NCBI RefSeq assembly: GCF_002395745.1
Contig: NZ_DGUN01000049.1
Location: forward strand, 76,947-140,946
DNA: 64,000 nucleotides
Origin: Fibrobacter sp. UBA4309
Lineage (GTDB): Bacteria > Fibrobacterota > Fibrobacteria > Fibrobacterales > Fibrobacteraceae
Direction: 5' to 3'
Program-made: the position numbers and the translations under genes
In this document: positions 25,892-35,003 of the stretch, in pieces
How positions within the stretch are numbered: position 1 is the first letter of the stretch
Layout: each line of letters starts with the position of its first letter
Notes under the pieces: generated by a model
The model's database searches: none
Told to the model about the DNA's origin: nothing
The model's input: only the letters and a program-made list of their open reading frames with translations

Positions 25892-27201
25892 TATTTTTTC
25901 CCGTGCGGGAACAGCATCAAATTCTTGCGGATGATTTCGAGCTGCTGTTCGGAAAAGCCTTCAAAGGTTTCATCCTGCGTGGCAGGGAACATAAAGTTGT
26001 GCGAGTCCGGACAACTGCTCAGCAAGTCCTGTTCCTCGTTTTTCCACCACGTGCGCCTATACGCATGCCCCAGCATGACAGGTAACGTCGACAGGGAATA
26101 TTTCACGGAAGGGCGCTTCATGAGACCGTTACGGAGGAGAGCCTCGCAGTACGGAGTATCTTCCAGGCCGTCTTCAATGATGGAGTAATCCTGCGACGAC
26201 AGGAAATCGTTCATAGTCGATGTCGTATGGCGCAATCCAAAGAAATGCCCGGTTTCGTGCAGGACCGTTTCGACAATTTCATCCGACGACAGCAGGAATT
26301 CCTTTTGGGGGCTGTCCTTGGCCAACACGTAATTGCCGACAAGGACAGTACTGTACGCACCGCCGCCCAGATTCGCACTGAACAGGCTCGCGTACCCTAC
26401 GGTCTTGTCGATTTCTATGCGGTACACGTACACGATATCCAAAGCGTCGTAGACATCCTTCTCGGGCCAGCCGCCCAGTTCGTAAAGGAACATGTCCATA
26501 GAGGAGTCGGCACCGGCAAGCCAGGGTTCGTTTGCCGGATACTTGTGCCCCAGGGTGGGATGTTCATGCGCATAGCGGATATAGATGGTATCGATAGTCA
26601 CGCTCGTGTAGTACTTGCGGAACGAATCCAAGGTCTTTTGTGCCAGTTCTTCGACGTCGACGCCATCCGAAGTCAAGTCATGTTTCCCGACAACAATCAT
26701 GTTCAGCGAGAAATGATCGGAATAGGCCCCGTCCCCGGTGAATTTCACGTCCTTGGTCGTCCCCGGGTAAAAATGGTCATCGACAGCGAGCGATGTCGCC
26801 CAGAAGGCGTTCGTCTTTTCTTCACATACAAATGAATAGACATAGCGTCCATTGACCTCTTTCGGCTGCAACGCCATAATCTTTGTCGCATAGTACGCCG
26901 TGCTGTCGCTGTTCAGGGACAAATGGAAAATTTGCAGTTCCGGGACATCCGACACGGACGCATCTTTCTCGAAGGACAGCTCGTAAGAAGCATTAGGGTG
27001 GACAACCAGCTTGACACCGTGCGCAAGATTCGCCGAAATGGAATCATTGGCGGCCATGTCGTTAGGGGCCAGCGAGTAAAAGATGTCGTTATCCGGATAC
27101 AGCGTATATTCCGGTTCCGTGGAATCTTCGGAACAGGCGGCAAAAAACATTGCCGACAAAAAAAGGCCAGGCAAGATTTTTTTGATATCAAAAAGGCTCA
27201 T
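25891..27201 (-). CDS. Lipoprotein zinc metalloprotease
   Basis: A 436-residue lipoprotein (signal with lipobox FFAAC near residue 20). The catalytic motif HETGHFFGLRH at residues 315-325 is the HExxHxxGxxH zinc site of metzincins, with zinc ligands H315, H319 and H325 and catalytic E316. A Met that could form the Met-turn follows downstream. The N-terminal half is beta-rich. I chose ATG 27201, which has GGAG 4 nt before it; the longer frame to 27363 runs into the divergent comEC gene. Probably a surface or periplasmic peptidase. It overlaps DUF4416 by one base. Confidence 0.85.
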   Translation of the reverse strand: MSLFDIKKILPGLFLSAMFFAACSEDSTEPEYTLYPDNDIFYSLAPNDMAANDSISANLAHGVKLVVHPNASYELSFEKDASVSDVPELQIFHLSLNSDSTAYYATKIMALQPKEVNGRYVYSFVCEEKTNAFWATSLAVDDHFYPGTTKDVKFTGDGAYSDHFSLNMIVVGKHDLTSDGVDVEELAQKTLDSFRKYYTSVTIDTIYIRYAHEHPTLGHKYPANEPWLAGADSSMDMFLYELGGWPEKDVYDALDIVYVYRIEIDKTVGYASLFSANLGGGAYSTVLVGNYVLAKDSPQKEFLLSSDEIVETVLHETGHFFGLRHTTSTMNDFLSSQDYSIIEDGLEDTPYCEALLRNGLMKRPSVKYSLSTLPVMLGHAYRRTWWKNEEQDLLSSCPDSHNFMFPATQDETFEGFSEQQLEIIRKNLMLFPHGKK

Positions 27202-27265
27202 TTTTCTCCAAAAATCCGTCTTATAGATACGGGACATATAATCCCCACATATCAAAGGTATAAAA

Positions 27266-29623
27266 ATGCATATCGAAAAGAAACATTCCCTGTCTATTTT
27301 TTTCAAATCCGGCCAAGAATTGATTGCCCCGCTCACAGGCAAGCCAGCACTCGCCTGCACCATATTCCTCCTGGCAACCTATGCGAGCCTGGACTGCCCG
27401 GAATATGCGGTTTTTCTGCTTACTTTTTCATTCCTTGCCATAAGGATGTTCCCCAGAAGCATACAAATCGCCATTCTAGCGATTATGACCATCGGGCTCG
27501 CCAGCCACGAAATCGCAGCAAGGCAGGTCCGGCATGGCGAACAGGAGCCTCCGACGCACAACTGCGGCGTTGTCGAAGCCGTCATTCCCCGGCCCAGCGG
27601 AACGGCGTTCCTGATAAAAAACACGGATTCCCGACAATCCCGCGTAAGGATTACAGAAAAACGCAATCTGACATCCCTGCCGCAGCCGGGAGATTCCATC
27701 TGTTACGAGGCGAGCTGGTACCCGATAACGCCCCCTACCGTCCCGGGGGCATTCGACACGAAAAAATGGCTAGAAAGCCAGGGGTTGCTCGCTTACGGGA
27801 AGTTCCTCCACTGGGATAGCCGTCAAGGGGGCTGGATTCCTGAACGCAGTTTTTTCAGATTCCGGATGTGGATCAAGTCCAGGTTCAACGACTACCTGGA
27901 CGCTTCCGAGACGGGGCTTCTGCTCGGTTTGCTCGCCGGGGACCGCAGCGGCATTCCAGAAGCCTTGCGGAGCGACTTCCAAAGATCCGGCCTAGTCCAC
28001 GTGCTAGCCATTAGCGGCTTCCATGTCGTCTTGCTTGCAGGCATGCTGATGGTATTTCTCAAGGCCACCGGACTTCCGCACAAGTTCGTCCGCATTCTCG
28101 CTATAGCCCTCCTGTTCATCTACATTCCCGTCACGGGAGGCTCGCCCGCCGTGCGGCGGGCGGTGCTGATGTTTTCCGTACCGCAGCTGGGAGCGCTACT
28201 GCAGAGGCCGGCAAACAAGTTCAACAGCCTGGGAGTCGCCCTTCTCTGCATATTGATTCCCGAGCCAGGCGTCATCTGGAATCCCGGATTCCAGCTTTCT
28301 GCCGCCGCTACCGTCGGAATCCTGATCGGAGGCGATTTTGACCCGCTAAAAATTATTCCCGAATCCATCCGCAAAAACTTCATTTGGAATAAACTAAAAA
28401 AGTTCATTGTCGACCCGACCTATGTGACCCTGTGCGCGACACTTGCCACATCACCGTTCCTCGTCCATCACTTCAAGACTCTATCGCCCGTCGCCTGGCT
28501 CGGAAACATCGTCGTCGTACCGTCCATTTCGCTTGGGATGCAGGCCGGACTTTTCGCACTGCTCTCGCCTATTGATTTCCTTTCGCAGCATTTCTGTTAT
28601 GCAGCCAGTTTTTTCTTGAGGCTCGCCGGACTTCTCACGCGGATTCTTTCGGATTCAAGTCAGGCTTCGGTCACCGTGGGACCGTTCCACCCCACATTCC
28701 TGCTCGTTTCTGGCGGATTGTTCTTGCTGTTCCCGTTTTTCAAGAAAAACAGGATTGCAAGAGGATACTGCTTGTGCAGCATACTCCTTTTCTCCCTTTT
28801 CTTCTGCTATGAAAATTACCACAACATCGCATCGCCCTCCTGGTCCGTTACCGCCATAGATATCGGCCAGGGTGACAGCATCTTGCTAACCACCCCCTCC
28901 GGCAAGCAAATCCTTATCGATGCCGGGCCAAACGACAGGCGGGATTCCGGAAAAGACATTATCGTCCCCTACCTGCACGCCATCGGGGCCTTGCGGCTAG
29001 ACGCACTAGTCGTTACCCACCCGGACGCCGACCATTTCGGCGGCGTACAGAGCATCCTGAAGTTCTTTCCCGTCAAGGAACTCTGGATAAGCGAATGTGC
29101 GCGAATCGAAGAAAAGCCCGCATGGAAAGAGACACTCGAAGAAGCGCTGGACCGGGGCATTCCCGTACGGGACATCCACCGGGGATTCCATTGGAAAGAA
29201 ACGCTTTTCGAACTGACCGCAGTTCATCCGCAGCAAGATTATTGCGGAGAGACAAACGAGGGAAGCATCACGTTGCGGGCAAAAGGGCTCGGCCATTCCG
29301 CAGTATTTACCGGCGACTTGACCATTTCCGGAGAAAAGGAAATCATGCGGACAGACGCGTTCCTAAAAAGCGACGTCCTGAAACTCGGCCACCACGGAAG
29401 CAAGACATCAAGCAGCCCGCAATTTCTCGAGGCGGTCGCTCCAAAACTCGCCATTATTTCGAGCGGGCGCAAGAACCGATTTAAGCACCCGAGCAAGCAG
29501 GTAATCCAACGGCTTGATTCCCTTAAGATTCCTTACTTGAACACGGCTGAAAAAGGAACGATCGATATTGTTTTCCGTTCCGATACAATGCTTGTAAATA
29601 CAATGCTAGAGAGTGGGTTCTGA
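27266..29623 (+). CDS. comEC: ComEC/Rec2-type DNA uptake channel
   Basis: A 785-residue inner-membrane protein forming the channel that carries single-stranded DNA into the cytoplasm in natural transformation. The order is typical: N-terminal helices and an OB-like DUF4131 segment (~50-180), the Competence domain with about seven helices ('GLLLGLLAGDRSGIPEALRSDFQRSGLVHVLAISGFHV', 'GGSPAVRRA'), and a C-terminal metallo-beta-lactamase-like domain ('VTAIDIGQGDSILL', VTHPDADHFGG, 'LKLGHHGSKTSSS'). The length is normal. No other competence genes are in the window. Divergent from the metalloprotease gene. Confidence 0.93.
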   Translation: MHIEKKHSLSIFFKSGQELIAPLTGKPALACTIFLLATYASLDCPEYAVFLLTFSFLAIRMFPRSIQIAILAIMTIGLASHEIAARQVRHGEQEPPTHNCGVVEAVIPRPSGTAFLIKNTDSRQSRVRITEKRNLTSLPQPGDSICYEASWYPITPPTVPGAFDTKKWLESQGLLAYGKFLHWDSRQGGWIPERSFFRFRMWIKSRFNDYLDASETGLLLGLLAGDRSGIPEALRSDFQRSGLVHVLAISGFHVVLLAGMLMVFLKATGLPHKFVRILAIALLFIYIPVTGGSPAVRRAVLMFSVPQLGALLQRPANKFNSLGVALLCILIPEPGVIWNPGFQLSAAATVGILIGGDFDPLKIIPESIRKNFIWNKLKKFIVDPTYVTLCATLATSPFLVHHFKTLSPVAWLGNIVVVPSISLGMQAGLFALLSPIDFLSQHFCYAASFFLRLAGLLTRILSDSSQASVTVGPFHPTFLLVSGGLFLLFPFFKKNRIARGYCLCSILLFSLFFCYENYHNIASPSWSVTAIDIGQGDSILLTTPSGKQILIDAGPNDRRDSGKDIIVPYLHAIGALRLDALVVTHPDADHFGGVQSILKFFPVKELWISECARIEEKPAWKETLEEALDRGIPVRDIHRGFHWKETLFELTAVHPQQDYCGETNEGSITLRAKGLGHSAVFTGDLTISGEKEIMRTDAFLKSDVLKLGHHGSKTSSSPQFLEAVAPKLAIISSGRKNRFKHPSKQVIQRLDSLKIPYLNTAEKGTIDIVFRSDTMLVNTMLESGF

Positions 29624-29632
29624 GTTCTAAGC

Positions 29633-29663
29633 TACTAGATTGTTTTCAAAAAAATCTCTAGTA
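29633..29663. repeat. Short inverted repeat after comEC
   Basis: Arms TACTAGA (29633-29639) and TCTAGTA (29657-29663) flank a 17-nt A/T-rich loop in the 62-bp convergent gap. It lacks a T-run on either side, so it is a weak terminator candidate at best. Confidence 0.35.
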
Positions 29664-29685
29664 ACTATTAACTGCGTCGTTAGCA

Positions 29686-30393
29686 CTATAATGCGGTCTG
29701 CACGTAAAGCCCGATGTTCTTTTGGTCGTTGTTGTCTTCTTGCAATATGCCGATATCAAAATCAACACGGACCCTGGTCGCACCGAACGAGAGTTCTATC
29801 TTGGGGATAATATCCACCATAAAATCATCGCGCAAATATCCGGCCGAGCCACTCGCATTGATTTCAATCATGCAACGGAAAACCTTTCCGAAATGGAGCG
29901 TCGGTGAAGAGCCCAAGGCAATCTTCACATAGCCGTCTTCACCAGTGACTCCATCCAAGAAACCTGCACGCGCTTCGTAGGAGTTCGAAAAATTCTTGGC
30001 CACAAAATGTTCCTTACCGTATGTCAACACCACCGCAGAACCATTGTTGCGGTTCAGGCCAAAATAGCCGTCAAGTTCAAAAAAGCTTCCACCGCCAAGA
30101 CGGTAACGGCCACCAAAATCAACAGAAGCCTCCATATTGTCCAGCTGGTTGTACGTATACATATCCACCTTGGCGCCCAAATCAAAGTCGTTGCTCAAGG
30201 AGCCCATAATATTGACCGGAAACAGGACGTTGCTCCCGAAATCGGAACGCATGCCTACACCGGCGGCAAACTTGGGCGAGGGTCGTGCGTCAGGTCCAAA
30301 AGTGTAACGCATGTTCCAAATGCGGTCCAGGGCGAAAGCATTTTGGACGCAAACACATGCAAGGGCGAAAAGAACGATGCGGGATATTTTCAT
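29686..30393 (-). CDS. Outer-membrane beta-barrel protein, unknown
   Basis: A 235-residue exported protein with a signal peptide (cleavage after AFA, ~21). The mature part is about ten alternating strands ('KFAAGVGMRSDFGSNVLFPV', 'DFGGRYRLGGGSFFELDGYFG', 'TRVRVDFDIGIL') with no recognised motif, consistent with a small barrel. Start ATG 30393 lacks a Shine-Dalgarno; TATTTT ends 8 nt upstream. It is divergent from hisC with a 47-bp gap. Confidence 0.68.
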   Translation of the reverse strand: MKISRIVLFALACVCVQNAFALDRIWNMRYTFGPDARPSPKFAAGVGMRSDFGSNVLFPVNIMGSLSNDFDLGAKVDMYTYNQLDNMEASVDFGGRYRLGGGSFFELDGYFGLNRNNGSAVVLTYGKEHFVAKNFSNSYEARAGFLDGVTGEDGYVKIALGSSPTLHFGKVFRCMIEINASGSAGYLRDDFMVDIIPKIELSFGATRVRVDFDIGILQEDNNDQKNIGLYVQTAL

Positions 30394-30401
30394 ACGCTAT
30401 A

Positions 30402-30407
30402 AAAATA
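30402..30407 (-). promoter_or_regulatory. Putative -10 box (TATTTT), leaderless start
   Basis: TATTTT on the minus strand ends 8 nt before the ATG at 30393. A second A/T box (TATAGC) lies closer and may compete. Confidence 0.35.
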
Positions 30408-30440
30408 GTTAAATTTTACCTCGTAACAAAAGAGGATATC

Positions 30441-31532
30441 ATGATTGATCCGCGCCCAGAGCTATCGAAACTTTCTGATTACGTTCCTGGCAAATCTATG
30501 GATGAAATCCGTGCGAAATACGGCCTTTCCAAGGTTGTCAAGCTTGCTTCGAACGAAAACCCGCTTGGTGCATCGCCCAAGGCGATTGAAGCCTATCGTG
30601 AAATCGCGGATATCCTGCATCTGTACCCGCGTGGAGACGCCCCCAAGCTGATCGATACCATCGCCGCCTTTTATGGCGTAAAGACCGAACAGATCGTTAT
30701 CGGTAATGGTTCCGATGAAATCATCGACATGGTGGGTAAGGCGTTTATCCGCCAGGGTGACAACTGCGTCGGCATTACGCCCACATTCTCGGTTTACAAG
30801 TTTACCACGCTTTCGAACGGGGCCGACTTTATCGGTGTCGGAAGCGGCGACCAAAAGACTCCACTTTCGGAACTTCTGAAGGAGATTAACGGAAAGACCC
30901 GCGTCGTATTCATTTGTAGCCCGAACAACCCTACAGGCGTTTACTACACCAAGGCCGAGCTCGTGGACTTCTTGGACAAGGTTCCGAGCAATGTCCTCGT
31001 ATTCCTCGACCAGGCCTATTCTGAATTTGCAACCGCGAGCGACTACCCCGTGCTTATCGACATGCTGGACAAGTACAAGAACTTGTTCATCAACCGCACC
31101 TTCAGTAAGATTTACGGGCTCGCAGGGCTGCGCATTGGTTACGCCTTCGGAAGTGCCGAAGTCATTCGTGCCATGTGGAAGATTAAGCCGCCGTTCGACG
31201 TGAACCAGGCCGCTCAAGTAGCCGCCATCGCAGCTCTCGGCGATAAGGACCACGTCAAGCGTACGCTCGAACTCAACGCCGAAGGCATCAAGTACCTGAC
31301 GCCGGAATTTGAATCGCTCGGATTCAAGGTGCTTCCGACCCAGGGGAACTTCATTTGCGTGCACATAGGCGCCAAGGCAAAGGATCTCGTGCTGTTCCTT
31401 GAACAGAACGGCATGATCGTCCGTGGACTTACGAGTTTCGGTCTTCCGGAACATATCCGCGTGACGCTCGGCAAGCGCGAAGAAAACGAACTCTTGGTAA
31501 GTCTCGTTAAAAAGTGGAAGGCCGAAGCCTAG
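30441..31532 (+). CDS. hisC: Histidinol-phosphate aminotransferase
   Basis: A 363-residue PLP-dependent class I/II aminotransferase converting imidazole acetol phosphate to histidinol phosphate. Hallmarks: 'KLASNENPLGASPKA' near the N-terminus, 'NGSDEIIDM', 'FICSPNNPTGVYY', and the Schiff-base lysine in 'NRTFSKIYGLAGLRIGYAFG', with the substrate Arg in 'HIRVTLGKREEN'. I start at ATG 30441 (AGAGG 6-7 nt upstream) rather than the longer frame that overlaps the divergent gene. hisN follows after 14 bp. Confidence 0.92.
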   Translation: MIDPRPELSKLSDYVPGKSMDEIRAKYGLSKVVKLASNENPLGASPKAIEAYREIADILHLYPRGDAPKLIDTIAAFYGVKTEQIVIGNGSDEIIDMVGKAFIRQGDNCVGITPTFSVYKFTTLSNGADFIGVGSGDQKTPLSELLKEINGKTRVVFICSPNNPTGVYYTKAELVDFLDKVPSNVLVFLDQAYSEFATASDYPVLIDMLDKYKNLFINRTFSKIYGLAGLRIGYAFGSAEVIRAMWKIKPPFDVNQAAQVAAIAALGDKDHVKRTLELNAEGIKYLTPEFESLGFKVLPTQGNFICVHIGAKAKDLVLFLEQNGMIVRGLTSFGLPEHIRVTLGKREENELLVSLVKKWKAEA

Positions 31533-31546
31533 CAGCTGGAGGTGTC

Positions 31547-32359
31547 ATGGCAGCGACAAGCGAAAATCTCGAACTGTTGAAAATCGCGCTCAAGGCCGCA
31601 GACCTTGCTCAAGAAAATATCATGAAGTATTTTCAGGCAAGTGTCGGCGTGGAATGGAAAAAGGACAATACGCCTGTAACCATCGCCGACAAGAGCACCG
31701 AAGAAATCGCCCGCAATTTCTGGGAAAAGGAAACTCCGGGCTTCGGCGTCATTGGCGAAGAATTCGGTATCGAGAACCCCGATGCGGAATACCAGTGGGT
31801 AATCGATCCGATTGACGGAACCAAGGCGTTTATCCATGGCGTACCGCTGTTCGGCACGCTCATCGCCTTGTACAAGAAGGGTGCACCGATTGCAAGCCTA
31901 ATCCGCATTCCCGCAATGAATACGGCGGTCTGGGCGGTAAAGGATGGCGGAGCATTTCTCGACGGCAAGCCGGTGAATTGTTCCAAGATCGCGACACTTT
32001 CGGATTCCCTGGTGCTTTCGGGAACCGTGAATACCATGGAATCGGCAGGCTACGGCGAAAAGTATGCGGCCGTGCGCCGGGCTGCCAAGCTACACCGCGG
32101 CTGGGGCGACTGCTACGGCTATTACCTGGTGGCTGCCAGTCGCGCCGAGCTGATGATCGACCCCGTGGTATCCCTGTGGGATATCGCACCGTATCCGCTG
32201 CTGTTCAAGGAGGCGGGCGGCATGTTCAGTACCATCGACGGAAAGACGGAACTGTTCGATGCAAGCGGCAAGCCGGTCGCCCCGATTTACGAAGGCTACA
32301 CCAGTATGGCTTCGAATGGCCTGATTCATGACGAAGTTGCAAAAATCATGAATTCGTAG
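31547..32359 (+). CDS. hisN: Histidinol-phosphatase, inositol monophosphatase type
   Basis: A 270-residue Mg-dependent phosphatase of the inositol monophosphatase superfamily. Metal-binding motifs are intact: GEEFG, WVIDPIDGTKAF and 'SLWDIAPYPLLFKEAGG'. The position 14 bp after hisC, with GGAGG 4 nt before ATG 31547, points to HisN, the enzyme hydrolysing histidinol phosphate in organisms that lack the HAD- or PHP-type phosphatase. Assignment rests on this context, since family members also act on inositol phosphate or sulphur nucleotides. Confidence 0.87.
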   Translation: MAATSENLELLKIALKAADLAQENIMKYFQASVGVEWKKDNTPVTIADKSTEEIARNFWEKETPGFGVIGEEFGIENPDAEYQWVIDPIDGTKAFIHGVPLFGTLIALYKKGAPIASLIRIPAMNTAVWAVKDGGAFLDGKPVNCSKIATLSDSLVLSGTVNTMESAGYGEKYAAVRRAAKLHRGWGDCYGYYLVAASRAELMIDPVVSLWDIAPYPLLFKEAGGMFSTIDGKTELFDASGKPVAPIYEGYTSMASNGLIHDEVAKIMNS

Positions 32360-32384
32360 CAACGCGGCAATCCTTTCTACCATT

Positions 32385-32425
32385 AAAAAGGCCCGCTCCA
32401 GTTTTCGCTGGGGCGGGTCTTTTTG
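32385..32425. terminator. Terminator between hisN and clpB
   Basis: Stem AAAAAGGCCCGCTCCAG/CTGGGGCGGGTCTTTTT with wobble pairs around TTTTCG, with A and T tracts on both sides. It can stop both convergent genes. Confidence 0.88.
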
Positions 32426-32450
32426 TTAGGAGGAAGGATGATTGGAGAAA

Positions 32451-35003
32451 TTACTTCACTGTGAACGCGGTTCCATCGTAGTCGATGACCACGGGCTTTG
32501 CGGCACTCACGGTACCGGCGAGAATTGCGTGGCTCAGCGGGCGTTCCACGTTCCTTTCCAGGTAACGCTGGATCGGCCGCGCGCCGAATTCCGGCTGGTA
32601 AGCGCCGTCGGCAATGGCATCGAGCGCCTTGTCGGTCAGGGTCAGTTGCAAATCCTGACGGGCGGCGCGTTCGGCGAGTCCCTTGAATTTGAGCCTTACG
32701 ATGTCCCTGATTTGCGGCTTTGTGAGGCTCTGGAATACCAGCACTTCATCCAGACGGTTCAGGAATTCCGGCCTGAAGAAGCTGCGGAGCTCCGGCTCGA
32801 TTTCCTTCAGGGTCACGGGCTTTGCATCACCCGCGCGGTTCTGGAAGTGAGCGGCACCCAGGTTCGACGTCATGAGAATCAAGGTGTTCTTGAAGTTCAC
32901 GGTACGGCCCTTGCCATCGGTCAGACGACCGTCGTCAAGCACCTGCAACAGCGTGTTGAATACGTCGGGGTGAGCCTTCTCGATTTCGTCCAGCAGAATC
33001 ACGCAGTACGGATGTGTACGCACGGCTTCGGTCAGCTGGCCGCCTTCTTCGTAGCCCACGTATCCCGGAGGCGCACCGATCAAGCGGCTCACGCTATGCT
33101 TTTCCATGTATTCACTCATGTCGATACGCACCAGCGCGTTCTCGTCGTCAAACAGTTCCACGGCAAGCGCCTTCGCCAGTTCCGTCTTGCCCACACCCGT
33201 CGGGCCCAGGAACAAGAAGCTGCCAATCGGCGCATTCTCGCGGCTTAAACCACTACGGTTACGCAAGATTGCTTCGGAAACCGCTTCCACGGCCTCGTCC
33301 TGACCAATCACGCGGGCATGCAGGCGTTCGTCCAAGTGCAACAACTTTGCCTTTTCGCCTTCGCAAAGCTTGGTCACCGGAATTCCGGTCCAGCGGCTCA
33401 CCACAAGGGCGATGGTTTCTTCCGTCACCTCTTCGCTCAAGTCGCCGTCGCCTGCGGACTTCTTGATTTCTTCCGTCTTCGCGGCGATTTCCTTTTCCAA
33501 GTTCACAATCTTGTTGTACTTGAGTTCGGCGGCGCGGTTCAAATCGTAGCGGGCTTCCGCCTGCTCCATCTCGTCCTTCGCCTGCTGCAAGGACTTCTTG
33601 AGGCCCTGCAACTCGGCATTCTTCGCGCGCCTCTCCTGCCAACGGTCCTGCATCAGCTTGACTGCGGCATCCGTCGTCGCAAGCTCTTCACGGAGTTCTT
33701 TCAGGCGCTTTACGCTAGTGTCGTCGGTTTCCTTCGCCAAGGCCTGCTCCTCGATTTTCATCTGGAGTTCCTTACGCTGCAAGGTATCGAGCGCTTCCGG
33801 CACGGTATCCATCTGCGTCTTCACAAGGCTAGCCGCCTCGTCAATCAGGTCAATGGCCTTGTCCGGCAAGAAACGGTCACTGATGTAGCGGTTCGAAAGT
33901 TTCACCGCCGCCACAAGCGCGTTGTCGTGCAGACGCACGCCATGGTGCGCATCAAAACCATCCTTGATGCCACGGAGAATGGAGATAGATTCCTCTTCGC
34001 TCGGTTCGTCAACCTGCACAGGCTGGAAACGGCGTTCCAAGGCGGAATCCTTCTCAATGTACTTGCGGTATTCCTGCGTGGTCGTCGCACCGATGCAGTG
34101 CAGCTCACCACGGGCGAGCTTCGGCTTGAGCATGTTGCCCAAGTCCATGGAGCCCTCGGTCTTACCCGCACCCACGATGGTGTGGATTTCATCGATGAAC
34201 AAAAGCGTATTGCCGTCTTCTTCAAGTGCGTCCAGCACCGCTTTCAGACGTTCTTCAAAATCGCCGCGGTACTTTGCGCCCGCCATCAAGGCCGACAAAT
34301 CCAGTGCGAACAACTTCTTGCCCTTCAAAGCGTCAGGCACGTCGCCGCGGTAAATACGCTCGGCAAGGCCTTCCACAATGGCGGTCTTACCCACGCCAGG
34401 TTCACCGACCAGGCACGGATTGTTTTTCGTCTTACGGCTCAGAATCAAGATGACACGGCGGATTTCCTCTTCACGGCCAATCACCGGCGAAAGCTTGCCG
34501 TCGGCAGCCATTTCCACGAGTTCACGGCCGTAGAGTTTCAGCGGAGACTGTTCCTCGGCATTGGCGGCACCCGCAAACGGGTCCGACAGCCACGTTTCCA
34601 CGACTTCCACGCTGCCCAGCGCGTCTTCAAAAACCTTCGCAAGGCCACGGTCACCCGAGAACTTCATCAAAGCCACGAGCATATCGCCCGGGGTCACCAT
34701 GCGGTTCACCTGACGCGCCGCCTGCACCGAGGCACGCAAGATACGGTTCAAGTCGTTATCGGGTTCCACGTCGGGGTTCACGCCCTCCATGCGCGGAATC
34801 TTCTGCACAAACGGCTCCAGCTTGCCGCGGAGCTCATTCGTCTTCGCACCTTTGGACTTGTAGAGTTTCTTCAAGGTGGCATCCGGGCCTTCTACCAGGC
34901 CCACCGCCAAGTGCGCCGCACCCAGGTAGGAATGCGAGCAACGGTCGCGCAGGCTCTGCGCCTTCGCCAAAACTTTTTCTGCATCGTTATTGAAATCGGA
35001 CAT
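32451..35003 (-). CDS. clpB: ClpB disaggregase
   Basis: An 850-residue AAA+ chaperone that resolubilises aggregated proteins with DnaK. Order: Clp N-domain (~1-140), AAA1 with GEPGVGKTA and Walker B LLFIDEIH, the long middle coiled coil (~395-510, charged heptads), then AAA2 with GPTGVGKTE and VILLDEIEKAHPDV, and the C-terminal small domain. The M-domain length separates it from ClpA/ClpC. I start at ATG 35003 (AGAGG 5 nt upstream); the in-frame extension to 35144 has no homology. Upstream I find no CIRCE element, so heat control is not evident. Confidence 0.93.
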   Translation of the reverse strand: MSDFNNDAEKVLAKAQSLRDRCSHSYLGAAHLAVGLVEGPDATLKKLYKSKGAKTNELRGKLEPFVQKIPRMEGVNPDVEPDNDLNRILRASVQAARQVNRMVTPGDMLVALMKFSGDRGLAKVFEDALGSVEVVETWLSDPFAGAANAEEQSPLKLYGRELVEMAADGKLSPVIGREEEIRRVILILSRKTKNNPCLVGEPGVGKTAIVEGLAERIYRGDVPDALKGKKLFALDLSALMAGAKYRGDFEERLKAVLDALEEDGNTLLFIDEIHTIVGAGKTEGSMDLGNMLKPKLARGELHCIGATTTQEYRKYIEKDSALERRFQPVQVDEPSEEESISILRGIKDGFDAHHGVRLHDNALVAAVKLSNRYISDRFLPDKAIDLIDEAASLVKTQMDTVPEALDTLQRKELQMKIEEQALAKETDDTSVKRLKELREELATTDAAVKLMQDRWQERRAKNAELQGLKKSLQQAKDEMEQAEARYDLNRAAELKYNKIVNLEKEIAAKTEEIKKSAGDGDLSEEVTEETIALVVSRWTGIPVTKLCEGEKAKLLHLDERLHARVIGQDEAVEAVSEAILRNRSGLSRENAPIGSFLFLGPTGVGKTELAKALAVELFDDENALVRIDMSEYMEKHSVSRLIGAPPGYVGYEEGGQLTEAVRTHPYCVILLDEIEKAHPDVFNTLLQVLDDGRLTDGKGRTVNFKNTLILMTSNLGAAHFQNRAGDAKPVTLKEIEPELRSFFRPEFLNRLDEVLVFQSLTKPQIRDIVRLKFKGLAERAARQDLQLTLTDKALDAIADGAYQPEFGARPIQRYLERNVERPLSHAILAGTVSAAKPVVIDYDGTAFTVK